Positions 8,322 to 16,736 of a DNA stretch of 34,171 nt are shown piece by piece. Every line of letters starts with the position of its first letter. Within the stretch, counting starts at the first letter, position 1. The stretch lies in assembly GCA_947857085.1 (NCBI GenBank), contig CANUDF010000013.1, forward strand, positions 1-34,171, in the 5' to 3' direction. The stretch comes from Candidatus Gastranaerophilales bacterium (GTDB lineage Bacteria; Cyanobacteriota; Vampirovibrionia; Gastranaerophilales; Gastranaerophilaceae). The position numbers were made by a program, and so were the translations under genes. A model generated the notes under the pieces. That model saw only the letters and a list, made by a program, of their open reading frames with translations, had not been told where the DNA came from and ran no database searches.

Positions 8322-8904
8322 TAACTCCTCCTTTATTTGCAAATAAATTCGTTAGGAATTTTGTAAGCGGTGCGTCAATTAAAAAATTCGTAAAAATCAT
8401 TACACCTAAGGCAAGTAACGTTCCTAAAGCATTTTTATACTGAGAGAGCTCGTCCGCAGTATATTTTAAGCCGGGCAGCAATAATGAACGAAATTTTTTA
8501 AATTTCATATTAGGCAGAATTTCATCAGGAGATTTTGTAAAAGAATCAATAGATTTAATACACAATTTTCTTATTGAATAACCTGTAAAAGTTCCTGCAA
8601 GAATTTTCGCAATGGTGCGGCAAATAGAAATTTTTCTAGTTTCAGAATCAACATCTTTATTGGCAGCATCTATAAAAGGCTGTGTCATGAGGGCAGAAGC
8701 ACCAAGGATTAAACGGTTTTCGGCAGAAGATAAATTTTTACCAATCCAGCTCAAAGCATCATTAGTTTTTGGAGAAGAAATAGTAAGCAGCTTTTTTCGT
8801 CCGCCGCACAAATCAAGACCGATTTGAGTAGCTTTACGATCAAATTTATCGTAACTCCTTGAAAAGGATAAATCTAATAATTTATTAAGTCCTAACGCTG
8901 CCAT
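8305..8904 (-). CDS. Hypothetical membrane protein
   Basis: A 199-residue protein of unknown function from the ATG at 8904; an in-frame TTG at 8916 would add four residues, and neither has a clear Shine-Dalgarno. Hydrophobic segments are near 60-76 (RLILGASALMTQPF) and 160-185 (LGTLLALGVMIFTNFLIDAP). The block at about 60-115 (GASALMTQPFIDAANKD, then RKISICRTIAKILAGTFTGY) weakly resembles the block around DKDELREATIKD in the proteins at 20226 and 21792, so they may share an ancestral membrane module. It is cotranslated with the downstream gene. Confidence 0.7.
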   Translation of the reverse strand: MAALGLNKLLDLSFSRSYDKFDRKATQIGLDLCGGRKKLLTISSPKTNDALSWIGKNLSSAENRLILGASALMTQPFIDAANKDVDSETRKISICRTIAKILAGTFTGYSIRKLCIKSIDSFTKSPDEILPNMKFKKFRSLLLPGLKYTADELSQYKNALGTLLALGVMIFTNFLIDAPLTKFLTNLFANKGGVNDKSK

Positions 8905-9045
8905 ATTTCTACCCAAGTATGTAAAGATAGTAAATGTATAGAATTGCTTAAAAAAATGATTTTATTAAGAAAAATTAACAATACAAATACTGCTATTTAC
9001 AGCATTATAACTATAAATCAAACTTAAAAAAATTTCTATAAAAAA

Positions 9046-10281
9046 TTATAAAATAGCTCCTTTAGGCACCACAGTTACACCGCCAGGTGATACATGGAAA
9101 CCTCTGTTGACATCTTCTTCCCAACTGTAACCTATACGTGTATTAGGAGGGATTTTAACATTTTTATCAATAATTGCCTTACGAATTTTTGAGTATCTGC
9201 CTACTTCAACATTCTCCATCAAAATACTGTCAACCACCTGTGAATAACTGTTTATTCTAACTTTAGGCGACAAAACACAATGTGAAAGCATGCCGCCGGA
9301 TACAATACAACCCTCTGATACCATAGAGTTAGTAGCCATACCTACCCTGTCACCTTCCTGCCAAATAAATTTAGCAGGAGGATAATTATAATTAAATGTT
9401 CTTATCGGCCAATCTTTTGAATACAAATCCAGCTCGGGAGTTGCCTGTAATAAATCCATATTAGCCTGCCAGTATGCGTCAATACTTCCGACATCACGCC
9501 AGTAGCCTCTTTCTGCATCAGACATTCCTGACAGACAATTATCGTAAAAATTATATACAAAAATATTTTTACCTTCGTTTAATAACATTGGTATAACATT
9601 TTTGCCGAAATCATGGCTTGACTCCTGAATTTTATCATCTCTATTTAAAGCGTCAAGCAATATATCTTTATCAAAAATATAATTTCCCATAGAAGCAAGA
9701 CACATATTAGGGTTGCCGGGAATAGATTTTGGAGCCGTCTGAGGTTTTTCAACAAAGTTAACAAGACGCCAATTATCATCTACCTCAATAATTCCAAATT
9801 CAGAAGCTTCTTCTATTGGAATTGGAATAGCCGATATTGATAAATCAGCGTTTTTTTCTTTGTGAAAATCAAGCATTTGAGATACATCCATTTTATAAAT
9901 GTGGTCTCCACCAAAAATACAAACATATTTAGGGTCTTCATCTACAATATGAAAAATATTTTGATAAATTGCATCAGCAGTACCTCTATACCAATCATTG
10001 CCTGTCCTCATTTGAGCAGGAGCCAAATCAATATATTGATTTAAAAACGGTGATAACATCCATCCTCTTGTAATATGTTTATTTAATGAGTCAGATTTAT
10101 ATTGCGTCAAGACCTTAATCTTAAAAAAGCCTGAATTAATGAAATTATTAATAACAAAATCAATAATTCTGTATCTTCCGCCAAACGGAACAGCAGGTTT
10201 AGCCCTGTCTTTAGTTAATGGATAAAGTCTTTTACCTTCACCGCCTGCTAAAATCATAACTAATGCATCATCAATAGACAT
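9046..10281 (-). CDS. glgC: Glucose-1-phosphate adenylyltransferase
   Basis: A 411-residue ADP-glucose pyrophosphorylase: glucose-1-phosphate + ATP gives ADP-glucose + PPi, the committed step of bacterial glycogen synthesis. The nucleotidyltransferase loop is LAGGEGKRLYPLTKDRAKP near residues 10-28. Next come GTADAIYQN, FGGDHIYKMD (catalytic metal Asp), FGIIEVD and the sugar-phosphate-binding VEKP. The C-terminal third is a left-handed beta helix (VEVGRYSKIRKAIIDKNVKIPP). Length and motifs are typical. The start ATG at 10281 follows GAGAGGA; the longer open frame upstream has no ribosome site. No other glycogen genes are adjacent. Confidence 0.95.
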   Translation of the reverse strand: MSIDDALVMILAGGEGKRLYPLTKDRAKPAVPFGGRYRIIDFVINNFINSGFFKIKVLTQYKSDSLNKHITRGWMLSPFLNQYIDLAPAQMRTGNDWYRGTADAIYQNIFHIVDEDPKYVCIFGGDHIYKMDVSQMLDFHKEKNADLSISAIPIPIEEASEFGIIEVDDNWRLVNFVEKPQTAPKSIPGNPNMCLASMGNYIFDKDILLDALNRDDKIQESSHDFGKNVIPMLLNEGKNIFVYNFYDNCLSGMSDAERGYWRDVGSIDAYWQANMDLLQATPELDLYSKDWPIRTFNYNYPPAKFIWQEGDRVGMATNSMVSEGCIVSGGMLSHCVLSPKVRINSYSQVVDSILMENVEVGRYSKIRKAIIDKNVKIPPNTRIGYSWEEDVNRGFHVSPGGVTVVPKGAIL

Positions 10282-10309
10282 ATAAATTCCTCTCTCAAAA
10301 TATATATTT

Positions 10310-10315
10310 ATTATA
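10310..10315 (-). promoter_or_regulatory. Candidate -10 box for glgC
   Basis: On the minus strand TATAAT is preceded by TGTG and lies 28 bp before the glgC ATG. The -35 region is poor, so this is a one-box prediction. Confidence 0.4.
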
Positions 10316-10364
10316 CACAATATAACATAAAAAGTTAATATTATTTTTTAATTTTTTTATATTT

Positions 10365-10823
10365 TTAATGACACCCACGACAACCCCCACATCCGCCAAG
10401 TAAATCGGAAAAATCAAAAACTTCATCCTTTAATATTTTATCAATTACAATAGGATAAAGTAAATTCTCTAAGTTATGAATTTCTTTTTCAAATTCATCA
10501 AAATGAGTAGAATTTCCAATAAGTACAGGAAATTGAGCAAGAATTTTGCCATCATAAACAACCGTAATACCTGAAACTTTTACACCAGCTAAAAATGCTT
10601 CACGAAGAGCACCTTCACAGTCAAACGCAGGAAGAAGCGACGGGTGAAGGTTAACACCGTTTTTAGGTATTTTTCCTTGATAATTATAAAAAAGAATTAA
10701 ATCAAAATCGCCGATTACTTTATCAGGCGTATCAAACAATATAATTTCAACATCCTTATCTCTAAAATAATTAAAAAAAGCTTTTGCTATATGGTCACCG
10801 TTAACAAGTGCAAGTTTTTTCAT
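10365..10823 (-). CDS. Shortened formyltransferase-like protein with Cys-rich tail
   Basis: A 152-residue protein related to the formyl_trans_N fold (PurN/Fmt). The catalytic block NLHPSLLPAF keeps the Asn and His of the N-x-H motif. A later Asp in VYDGKILAQ is at the place of PurN Asp144 (DGGPVILQ). PurN is about 190-210 residues; here the N-terminal half is shortened and the GNGSNLQ phosphate loop is missing, so GAR may not be the substrate. The protein ends in GGCGGCRGCH, a Cys/His cluster likely to bind metal and not seen in ordinary PurN. The start at 10823 has only a weak TAGGG upstream. The function is unassigned. Confidence 0.7.
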   Translation of the reverse strand: MKKLALVNGDHIAKAFFNYFRDKDVEIILFDTPDKVIGDFDLILFYNYQGKIPKNGVNLHPSLLPAFDCEGALREAFLAGVKVSGITVVYDGKILAQFPVLIGNSTHFDEFEKEIHNLENLLYPIVIDKILKDEVFDFSDLLGGCGGCRGCH

Positions 10824-10890
10824 AAATATACCCTATATTAAATTTTATTACAAAAAAACGACATGAAACAAAAAAAATTATTTTCAGATG

Positions 10891-10896
10891 TATTAT
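10891..10896 (+). promoter_or_regulatory. Candidate -10 box for a leaderless transcript
   Basis: TATTAT is followed by TACAAT and then the ATG at 10903. Spacing of six bases would start transcription at the start codon. No Shine-Dalgarno lies in the 20 bases before the ATG. Confidence 0.4.
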
Positions 10897-10902
10897 TACA
10901 AT

Positions 10903-11250
10903 ATGCAGATAAATAAAACATCGCCATCATTTGGTATAAAGTTAAATACGGTAAAAGTTCTTGAAGCAACAACTTTAAAGAATATAGAAGCGGAATCAAT
11001 ATCAGATTTAAGACCTGTAATTGATGCACTTTGGCCTGTAAAACTTAAGGGAGCAGGCAACAAAGGATATCGTTATTATTTGCAGGAGATCGGCAACAAA
11101 ATCAATGATAAATATCCTGAAATTGCTAATGCAAGTTTAGAAATTTTAGAATTTTCAAGAAAAAATCCAAAGGCTAAAAGGCCAGAATTACAAAAATTTG
11201 TTGAGCCTATAGTCAAAAAACTAGGTGAAACAATAGACATAACTTTATAA
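10903..11250 (+). CDS. Hypothetical small protein with N-terminal PSFG motif
   Basis: A 115-residue protein from the ATG at 10903; an in-frame ATG at 10888 would add five residues (MYYYN). No known domain is recognised. It begins MQINKTSPSFGI, the short polar tail plus F-G pattern seen in three other hypothetical proteins here. The rest is probably alpha-helical, with lysines near the C-terminus. There is no signal peptide or membrane span. It lacks a Shine-Dalgarno and may be translated from a leaderless mRNA. A strong terminator follows directly. Confidence 0.65.
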   Translation: MQINKTSPSFGIKLNTVKVLEATTLKNIEAESISDLRPVIDALWPVKLKGAGNKGYRYYLQEIGNKINDKYPEIANASLEILEFSRKNPKAKRPELQKFVEPIVKKLGETIDITL

Positions 11251-11283
11251 AAAAAGCTCCCACAAAAATGGGAGCTTTTTTTA
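11251..11283. terminator. Bidirectional intrinsic terminator
   Basis: The stem is AAAAAGCTCCCA (11251-11262), the loop CAAAAA, then TGGGAGCTTTTT (11269-11280) with more T. The A run before and T run after let it act on both strands, ending the 10903 gene and the oad operon. Confidence 0.88.
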
Positions 11284-11299
11284 TTATTTATCACAATAA

Positions 11300-12475
11300 T
11301 TAACCGCAAAGAGCAAGCAGGATACCTGCCGCTACAGCTGAACCGATTACACCTGCAACGTTCGGTCCCATAGCGTGCATTAACAGGTAGTTTTGGTCGT
11401 TAGCTTCTAAACCTACTTTATTAGAAACACGCGCAGCCATAGGAACAGCAGATACACCTGCTGAACCGATTAACGGGTTAATTTTTGTTTTAGAAAACAT
11501 ATTCATAACCTTAGCAAATATAACACCGCCTGCCGTTGCAAGTGCAAATGCGGTGATACCTAAAACTAAAATAAATAATGTTTGCAGTGTCAAGAATTGA
11601 TCTGCAGAGAGCTTTGAACCTACAGATAAACCTAAGAAAATTGTTACAATATTGATTAAAGCATTTTGCATTGTATCTGACAATCTTTCAACAACACCGC
11701 ATTCTTTGCATAAGTTACCGAATGTCAAAGCACCAATCAACGGGCATGCATCAGGTAAGAAAATAATACAAAGTGAAAGAACAACAATAGGGAATACTAT
11801 TTTTTCACGTTTAGTAACATTTCTCAGCTGTGACATTTGAATTTTACGTTCTTCTTCAGTAGTTAACAACTTCATAATAGGCGGCTGGATTACAGGAACC
11901 AGCGCCATATATGAATAAGCTGCAACAGCAATTGCTCCTAATAACTCCGGAGCAAGTTTTGAAGTAACATAAATTGAGGTAGGACCGTCAGCACCACCTA
12001 TAATACCAATGGCAGCTGATTGCGGTAAAGTAAATCCGAATACGCAAAGTGCTAACAATAATGCGCCGAATATACCAAATTGAGCTGCACCGCCTAAAAG
12101 TGCAGTTTTAGGATTTGCAATCAACGGACCGAAGTCAGTCATTGCACCGACACCCATAAAGATAATCAAAGGGAATAACCCCTGATGAATACCTGCTTCA
12201 TAAATAATTCCTAAAAATCCGTGAGGACCTGCAATGTCGGCAACAGGAATGTTTGACAGCAAACCGCCGAATGCAATAGGAACCAAAAGAAGCGGTTCAA
12301 ATTGTTTTTTAATACCTAACCATAGTAAGAACAAACACACCACAAGCATAATTGGCGAACCAAACTGATGTAAAAATTGTTCAACTCCGTTAGTAATGTT
12401 TGGGTCAACCGGTTGAATAAAGTTTGCTATACCGGTAGATGCCCATAATTTACTTAAACTTTCAATTATATCCAT
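11300..12475 (-). CDS. oadB: Oxaloacetate decarboxylase, Na+-pumping beta subunit
   Basis: A 391-residue integral membrane protein of the OadB/GcdB/MmdB family, which decarboxylates carboxybiotin and moves Na+ out of the cell. Signature regions are [14 protein letters not shown] and [21 protein letters not shown]; the latter holds the Asp equivalent to Klebsiella OadB Asp203, needed for Na+ transport. [15 protein letters not shown] is near the C-terminus. Length is slightly short of the 400-430 typical of the family. The ATG at 12475 is preceded by AAGGA. It is the last gene of the birA-oadG-oadA-oadB operon, 18 bp after oadA, and ends at the bidirectional terminator. Family members acting on methylmalonyl- or glutaconyl-CoA look alike; the OadA partner favours oxaloacetate. 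Confidence 0.93.
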   Translation of the reverse strand: MDIIESLSKLWASTGIANFIQPVDPNITNGVEQFLHQFGSPIMLVVCLFLLWLGIKKQFEPLLLVPIAFGGLLSNIPVADIAGPHGFLGIIYEAGIHQGLFPLIIFMGVGAMTDFGPLIANPKTALLGGAAQFGIFGALLLALCVFGFTLPQSAAIGIIGGADGPTSIYVTSKLAPELLGAIAVAAYSYMALVPVIQPPIMKLLTTEEERKIQMSQLRNVTKREKIVFPIVVLSLCIIFLPDACPLIGALTFGNLCKECGVVERLSDTMQNALINIVTIFLGLSVGSKLSADQFLTLQTLFILVLGITAFALATAGGVIFAKVMNMFSKTKINPLIGSAGVSAVPMAARVSNKVGLEANDQNYLLMHAMGPNVAGVIGSAVAAGILLALCG

Positions 12476-12493
12476 TTCTTTTTTCCTTCTTTA

Positions 12494-14275
12494 CTATGCA
12501 ACTGTAACTAATACCTGACCGGTTTGAACATGATTGCCCACTTCAATTTCAACAGTTTGAACAGTTCCTCCAACAGGGGATTTAATTTCTGTTTCCATTT
12601 TCATTGCTTCAATAACTGCAAGTACGTCACCTTCAGCAATATTGTCGCCTTCTTCAACTAAAACTTTCAACACAGTACCAGGTAAAGCAGCCTTAACAGG
12701 TGTACCCTCGCCAGATGCTGAATGAGAAGCGTCTATACCGGCTTTAATATTGAAGTCATACAATTTACCGTTGACAGTTGCTTTTTCACCTTCAAGAGCA
12801 ACAGCATATTTTTTACCGTTAACAGTAACTGTGTAGGCATTAGATCCGCCTTCTGATTTTTCAGACTGCTGTTCACATTTTCTAACACCGATTGTACCTT
12901 TGCCTTGTAAGAATAAAATACCTTTTTCTTTACAGGCAGCAGCAATAAAGATATTTTCTTCAGTTTCTTCAAGGTTAGCATCTTTAAGCATTTTCTTAGC
13001 AGCTTCAATACCTTTATTAGGGTCTTTGTCATTAATATCAACAACTTTTTCAGTCGTCGGCTGAAGATTTAACTGTTCGGAAGCTAATCTGATAACTTCG
13101 GCATCGGGTTCACAAGGAGTTTTGCCGAAATATCCCAGAACCATTTTACCGTAACCTTCAGCAATTTTTTTCCATTTACCGAACATAACATTATTAAATG
13201 CCTGTTGGAAGTAGAATTGAGAAACAGGAGTAACAGATGTACCAAAACCACCTTTTTCAACAACTTCTTTCATTGCCGCAACGATTTCAGGATATTTATC
13301 CATAATTCCGTTGTCTCTTAACATTTGTGTGTTAGCAGTTAAAGCACCGCCCGGTAATGGTGATTGAATAATCATCGGGTTTACAGCTAGAGCTTCAGGA
13401 GGCAAGAAATAATCCTTCATGCAATCTTTGAATACTTCTTCTGTTTCAAGAATTTTTTCAATATCAATACCCAAATCGTATTCAGTGCCTTTTAAAGCGT
13501 GCCACATTGAAACAATATCAGGCTGAGCAGTACCGCCTGAAACAGGTTTCATAGACAAGTCAATACCGTCAGCACCGCCGTCAAGAGCCGCAAGATAAGC
13601 AGCCAAACCTGTACCTGCAGTTTCGTGAGAGTGGAATCTGATATGAGCATCCGCGCCCAAGATTTCTCTTGTACGTTTAATTGTTTCGTAAACTTTTCTT
13701 GGTGAAGATGTACCGGAAGCATCTTTAAATGCCAGTGAATCAAATGGAATACCGGCATCCAGAATACTTCTTAAAACTCTTTCATAAAAATCAACGTCAT
13801 GAGCTCCCTGACATCCAATAGGTAATTCCATCATAGTAATAGTAACTTCGTGTTTCAGACCATTATCTTTAATACATTGACCTGAGTAGATTAAGTTATT
13901 AACATCGTTCAATGCATCAAAGTTTCTAACTGTAGTAACACCGTGTTTTTTGAACATTTTAGCGTGTAAATTAATGATGTCTCTAGGTTGAGAATCCAAA
14001 CCAACAACGTTAACACCGCGTGCCAATGATTGTAAATTTACATCAGGACCGACAGCAGCTCTGATTTTGTCCATTGTTTCAAATGCGTTTTCGTTACAGT
14101 AGAAAATAGGTGACTGAAATCTTGCACCGCCTGCAACTTCAAAGTGATTAATACCTGCAGCTACAGCAGACTGTAATGCAGGGATAAAGTCATCAACGAA
14201 TACTCTTGCACCGTAAACGGATTGAAAGCCGTCTCTGAATGAGGTATCCATAACTTTAATAAGTTTTTTTCCCAT
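12494..14275 (-). CDS. oadA: Oxaloacetate decarboxylase alpha subunit (biotin carrier)
   Basis: A 593-residue soluble subunit. The carboxyltransferase TIM barrel (about 1-280) opens with MDTSFRDG and includes FKDASGT and the metal-binding HSHETAGTG. The PYC_OADA domain follows (about 290-480). A linker leads to a C-terminal biotinyl domain with EAMKMET, biotin on Lys559. The reaction moves CO2 from oxaloacetate to biotin, giving pyruvate. The ATG at 14275 is chosen because AAAGGA lies upstream; the earlier ATG at 14293 has none. Pyruvate carboxylase subunit B is the nearest alternative, but oadB and oadG alongside settle the decarboxylase role. The biotin ligase that loads Lys559 is encoded in the same operon. 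Confidence 0.94.
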   Translation of the reverse strand: MGKKLIKVMDTSFRDGFQSVYGARVFVDDFIPALQSAVAAGINHFEVAGGARFQSPIFYCNENAFETMDKIRAAVGPDVNLQSLARGVNVVGLDSQPRDIINLHAKMFKKHGVTTVRNFDALNDVNNLIYSGQCIKDNGLKHEVTITMMELPIGCQGAHDVDFYERVLRSILDAGIPFDSLAFKDASGTSSPRKVYETIKRTREILGADAHIRFHSHETAGTGLAAYLAALDGGADGIDLSMKPVSGGTAQPDIVSMWHALKGTEYDLGIDIEKILETEEVFKDCMKDYFLPPEALAVNPMIIQSPLPGGALTANTQMLRDNGIMDKYPEIVAAMKEVVEKGGFGTSVTPVSQFYFQQAFNNVMFGKWKKIAEGYGKMVLGYFGKTPCEPDAEVIRLASEQLNLQPTTEKVVDINDKDPNKGIEAAKKMLKDANLEETEENIFIAAACKEKGILFLQGKGTIGVRKCEQQSEKSEGGSNAYTVTVNGKKYAVALEGEKATVNGKLYDFNIKAGIDASHSASGEGTPVKAALPGTVLKVLVEEGDNIAEGDVLAVIEAMKMETEIKSPVGGTVQTVEIEVGNHVQTGQVLVTVA

Positions 14276-14307
14276 AATTATATTTCCTTTCATAAAAATA
14301 ATTTAAA

Positions 14308-14538
14308 CTAAACACGTGCCTTAATAACAGCAAGTGCAACTGCGATTGCTTCGTCGTCGGAAGCTTTTTTGGATGGTTTTTCAAGAACAAATACCTGTTC
14401 CGGGAATAATTGATTCAAATAGCCTACAACCTTTGACATAATTCCCATTGAAAAAACCAGAATACAAAGAAAAGCCATTACAAAACATACGCCCATAAGC
14501 ATAATTATAAGACCTTCTCCTAATAGTGTTTCTAGCAT
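14308..14538 (-). CDS. oadG: Oxaloacetate decarboxylase gamma subunit
   Basis: A 76-residue OadG-type protein: one membrane span at about 8-32 (GLIIMLMGVCFVMAFLCILVF) and a short cytoplasmic tail. Gamma subunits anchor OadA to the beta subunit and stabilise the complex. The usual zinc-binding His/Cys residues of the Klebsiella gamma tail are not seen. TAGGAG precedes the ATG. Its start overlaps the stop of birA (ATGCTAG), so the two are translationally coupled. Confidence 0.88.
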   Translation of the reverse strand: MLETLLGEGLIIMLMGVCFVMAFLCILVFSMGIMSKVVGYLNQLFPEQVFVLEKPSKKASDDEAIAVALAVIKARV

Positions 14539-15254
14539 AATATATCTCCTATCGTAAGTACAAATTGTTTTCCGTCCTGTTCAAGAACAAGTTCACCAGA
14601 ATCGTTTACAGATTTTGCAATGCCGCGTTTTATGTCATTAAAACCTTTAACGCAAACTTCCGTATCAAGAAAAGATGCTCTTGAAATGTAATCAGATTTT
14701 ATAAATTCAAAACCTTTATTTAAAAATTCATCGTAATCAGCAAAAAATTTATCCGCAAGCTTTTGGATAAATTCATTCATGTCGATATTTTGATTTAATT
14801 CAATATTTAAAGCCGTTGCTGCTTTATCCTGAATAGCTTCAATATCAGTCTGTCTTGCATTAAGATTAACTCCGATACCTAAAACCAGCCCTTTAAAATT
14901 TGCGCCCTGCATAACTGTTTCTGAAAGAATACCGGCAATTTTTTTACCGTCGATTAAAACATCATTAGGCCATTTAATTTGAGGTTTCAAGCCGTATTCT
15001 TCAAGAAGTTTTGCAAGGACAACAGATAAATATTGCGTTAAATTAGAATAAATTTCGTTAAAGCAATCAGAGGGCTTTAAAACAAAAGAAAGAAACAAGT
15101 TACCGATGCCTAAATCAACCCATTTTCGGTTTAAACGACCGCGTCCTGATGTCTGGCGAAAGGCATGTATTATAGTTTTATCTTCAAATGCAGCCAAATT
15201 ATTTTTGGCATAAACATTTGTAGAATCCACTTCTTCTAGTGTTATAACTTGCAT
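14532..15254 (-). CDS. birA: Biotin--[acetyl-CoA-carboxylase] ligase
   Basis: A 240-residue biotin protein ligase of the short (group I) type, without the DNA-binding helix-turn-helix of E. coli BirA, so it is an enzyme and not a repressor. It activates biotin with ATP and attaches it to carrier lysines. Motifs are EEVDSTN, the adenylate loop SGRGRLNRKW and KWPNDVLIDGKKIAGILSE. The ATG at 15254 follows GAGGGAG; an upstream TTG in the open frame is not favoured. It is first in the operon, so the ligase is made together with its substrate OadA (Lys559), a sensible dedicated arrangement. Confidence 0.92.
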   Translation of the reverse strand: MQVITLEEVDSTNVYAKNNLAAFEDKTIIHAFRQTSGRGRLNRKWVDLGIGNLFLSFVLKPSDCFNEIYSNLTQYLSVVLAKLLEEYGLKPQIKWPNDVLIDGKKIAGILSETVMQGANFKGLVLGIGVNLNARQTDIEAIQDKAATALNIELNQNIDMNEFIQKLADKFFADYDEFLNKGFEFIKSDYISRASFLDTEVCVKGFNDIKRGIAKSVNDSGELVLEQDGKQFVLTIGDILC

Positions 15255-15309
15255 TTCTCCCTCTAACAAAAATTACATATATAACAATTCTATAACAAAA
15301 ATAAAATAT

Positions 15310-15338
15310 TTGCGAAATTTTTTTTCTTGCGTTAAAAT
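15310..15338 (+). promoter_or_regulatory. Sigma-70 type promoter of the ATP synthase operon
   Basis: TTGCGA (15310-15315), a 17-bp spacer and TAAAAT (15333-15338) lie just before the GGGGAG ribosome site of atpB. Spacing is ideal and both boxes are close to consensus. Confidence 0.65.
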
Positions 15339-15359
15339 AAATTCACGAAGGGGAGAAAA

Positions 15360-16058
15360 ATGAGCGGAACCGGACATTGGGTTTATAATACGGTAATAGG
15401 GGGACATAATTTATCCTTTAACATGGATACAATTTTGACAATGTGGTTTGCAATGGCAGTTGTGCTCATATTTGCATTCATTGCAACGCGAAAACTTTCC
15501 ATTATTCCCGGTAAATTGCAGGCTGTTTCAGAGTACCTTATGAAATTTTTCTGGAGCACATTGGACACCATGATTCCTGCCGATAACAGAAAGCATGTTC
15601 CGCTGGTTGCATCACTTTTCTTATTTATATTAATTGCAAACTTAATGGGCCAACTGCCTTTAAGAATAATACATTTAAAAACAGGTGAACTTGCGTCGCC
15701 GACAAACGATTTAAACTTAACTGCCGCAATGGCAATTATAGTTTTGATATACTATGTTGGAATGGGCATTAAGAAAAAAGGACCGAAATTTTTCTTGCAC
15801 GAATTCAGCTTTACGGGCATAATCATGTTTCTTGTGGAACTTTTGGAAATGATTACACGTCCGTTAAGTTTGGCAATCCGTCTTTTTGCAAATATTTTTG
15901 CAGGAGAAATCTTGGTTACAGTTGCACTAGGTGTGTTTGCATATCTTTTGCCGCTTCCTATTATGTTATTTGAAATACTTGTTGCATTTATACAGGCAAC
16001 AGTATTTATGATGTTGACTATAGCGTATGTTTCATCCGCAACAGGTGATGAACACTAA
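15360..16058 (+). CDS. atpB: ATP synthase F0 subunit a
   Basis: A 232-residue membrane protein with about five spans that forms the ion half-channels beside the c ring. The diagnostic ITRPLSLAIRLFANIFAGE includes the essential arginine (E. coli Arg210). GGGGAG before the ATG supports the start. It is the first gene of a seven-gene cluster in the cyanobacterial order a-c-b'-b-delta-alpha-gamma; atpI, often upstream in Cyanobacteria, is absent here, and the divergent birA-oad operon takes its place. Confidence 0.96.
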   Translation: MSGTGHWVYNTVIGGHNLSFNMDTILTMWFAMAVVLIFAFIATRKLSIIPGKLQAVSEYLMKFFWSTLDTMIPADNRKHVPLVASLFLFILIANLMGQLPLRIIHLKTGELASPTNDLNLTAAMAIIVLIYYVGMGIKKKGPKFFLHEFSFTGIIMFLVELLEMITRPLSLAIRLFANIFAGEILVTVALGVFAYLLPLPIMLFEILVAFIQATVFMMLTIAYVSSATGDEH

Positions 16059-16075
16059 TTAATAAGGAGATAAAA

Positions 16076-16318
16076 ATGGAAGAATTAAAAACAATTTCTG
16101 ACTTAGCACAATTAGGCGGCGGTGTCGCAATTGGTTTTGGTGCAATAGGTGCAGGATTAGGTATTGGTTTTGCAACAAAAGGTTTGATGGATGCAATTTC
16201 AAGACAGCCCGAAGTCTCAGGTAAAGCTTTCGGTTTCTTCCTGCTTGGCGCCGCATTATCAGAAGCCTGCGCATTGTATGCTTTCGTTATCGCTGCTAAA
16301 TTAGTAGGTTTAATGTAA
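16076..16318 (+). CDS. atpE: ATP synthase F0 subunit c
   Basis: An 80-residue two-helix proteolipid that forms the rotor ring. The glycine-rich helix GAIGAGLGIGFA, polar loop SRQPE and ion-binding Glu63 (LSEACALY) are clear. The Na+-ligand set of Ilyobacter c (Gln32, Val63, Glu65, Ser66) reads Ile30, Leu61, Glu63, Ala64 here, so the ring is predicted to be proton-coupled. The gene follows atpB by 17 bp with AAGGAG upstream. Confidence 0.96.
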   Translation: MEELKTISDLAQLGGGVAIGFGAIGAGLGIGFATKGLMDAISRQPEVSGKAFGFFLLGAALSEACALYAFVIAAKLVGLM

Positions 16319-16319
16319 T

Positions 16320-16733
16320 ATGGAATTTAACGCAACATTTTTAGTATCAATAATAAGTTTTCTTGTGTTCGTATTTCTTATGAACAAAATTTTCTATGCG
16401 CCATTGGAAAAAATTATTACCGAACGCGAAAAACTTGTTGATGATACTTTAAATGCGGCGAAAAATTCAAGAGACACAGCGTCAGGACTGTTAAAAGAAC
16501 GTGAGAACAAATTAAGCAAAGCGCATGACGACAGCAAGAAAATTATTGCGGACAGTGTTGAAAATGCTAACCTGAAGTCAAAAGAGTTAACCCAAAAAGC
16601 AAAATCCGATTCTGTTGACGAGATTAACAGGCAAAAAACGGCACTTGGGAATCAAAATGAAGCTGTAAAAAATCAGCTTGATAATACAGCAAAAGAACTG
16701 GCAGAGGTAATTACTTCAAAAATTATAGGATAA
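16320..16733 (+). CDS. atpF': ATP synthase F0 subunit b'
   Basis: A 137-residue peripheral-stalk subunit: one N-terminal membrane span (about 5-22) and a long charged helix (KIITEREKLVDDTLNAAKNS and on). It starts one base after the c-subunit stop and is followed by a second b-like gene. A divergent b/b' pair is typical of Cyanobacteria and chloroplasts; the first is named b' by position. Sequence alone hardly separates b' from b. Confidence 0.88.
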   Translation: MEFNATFLVSIISFLVFVFLMNKIFYAPLEKIITEREKLVDDTLNAAKNSRDTASGLLKERENKLSKAHDDSKKIIADSVENANLKSKELTQKAKSDSVDEINRQKTALGNQNEAVKNQLDNTAKELAEVITSKIIG

Positions 16734-16736
16734 AAC

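Noticed and set aside
14532-15254. BirA as repressor of a biotin operon
   Set aside because: The protein lacks the N-terminal helix-turn-helix and no biotin synthesis genes or operator are nearby.
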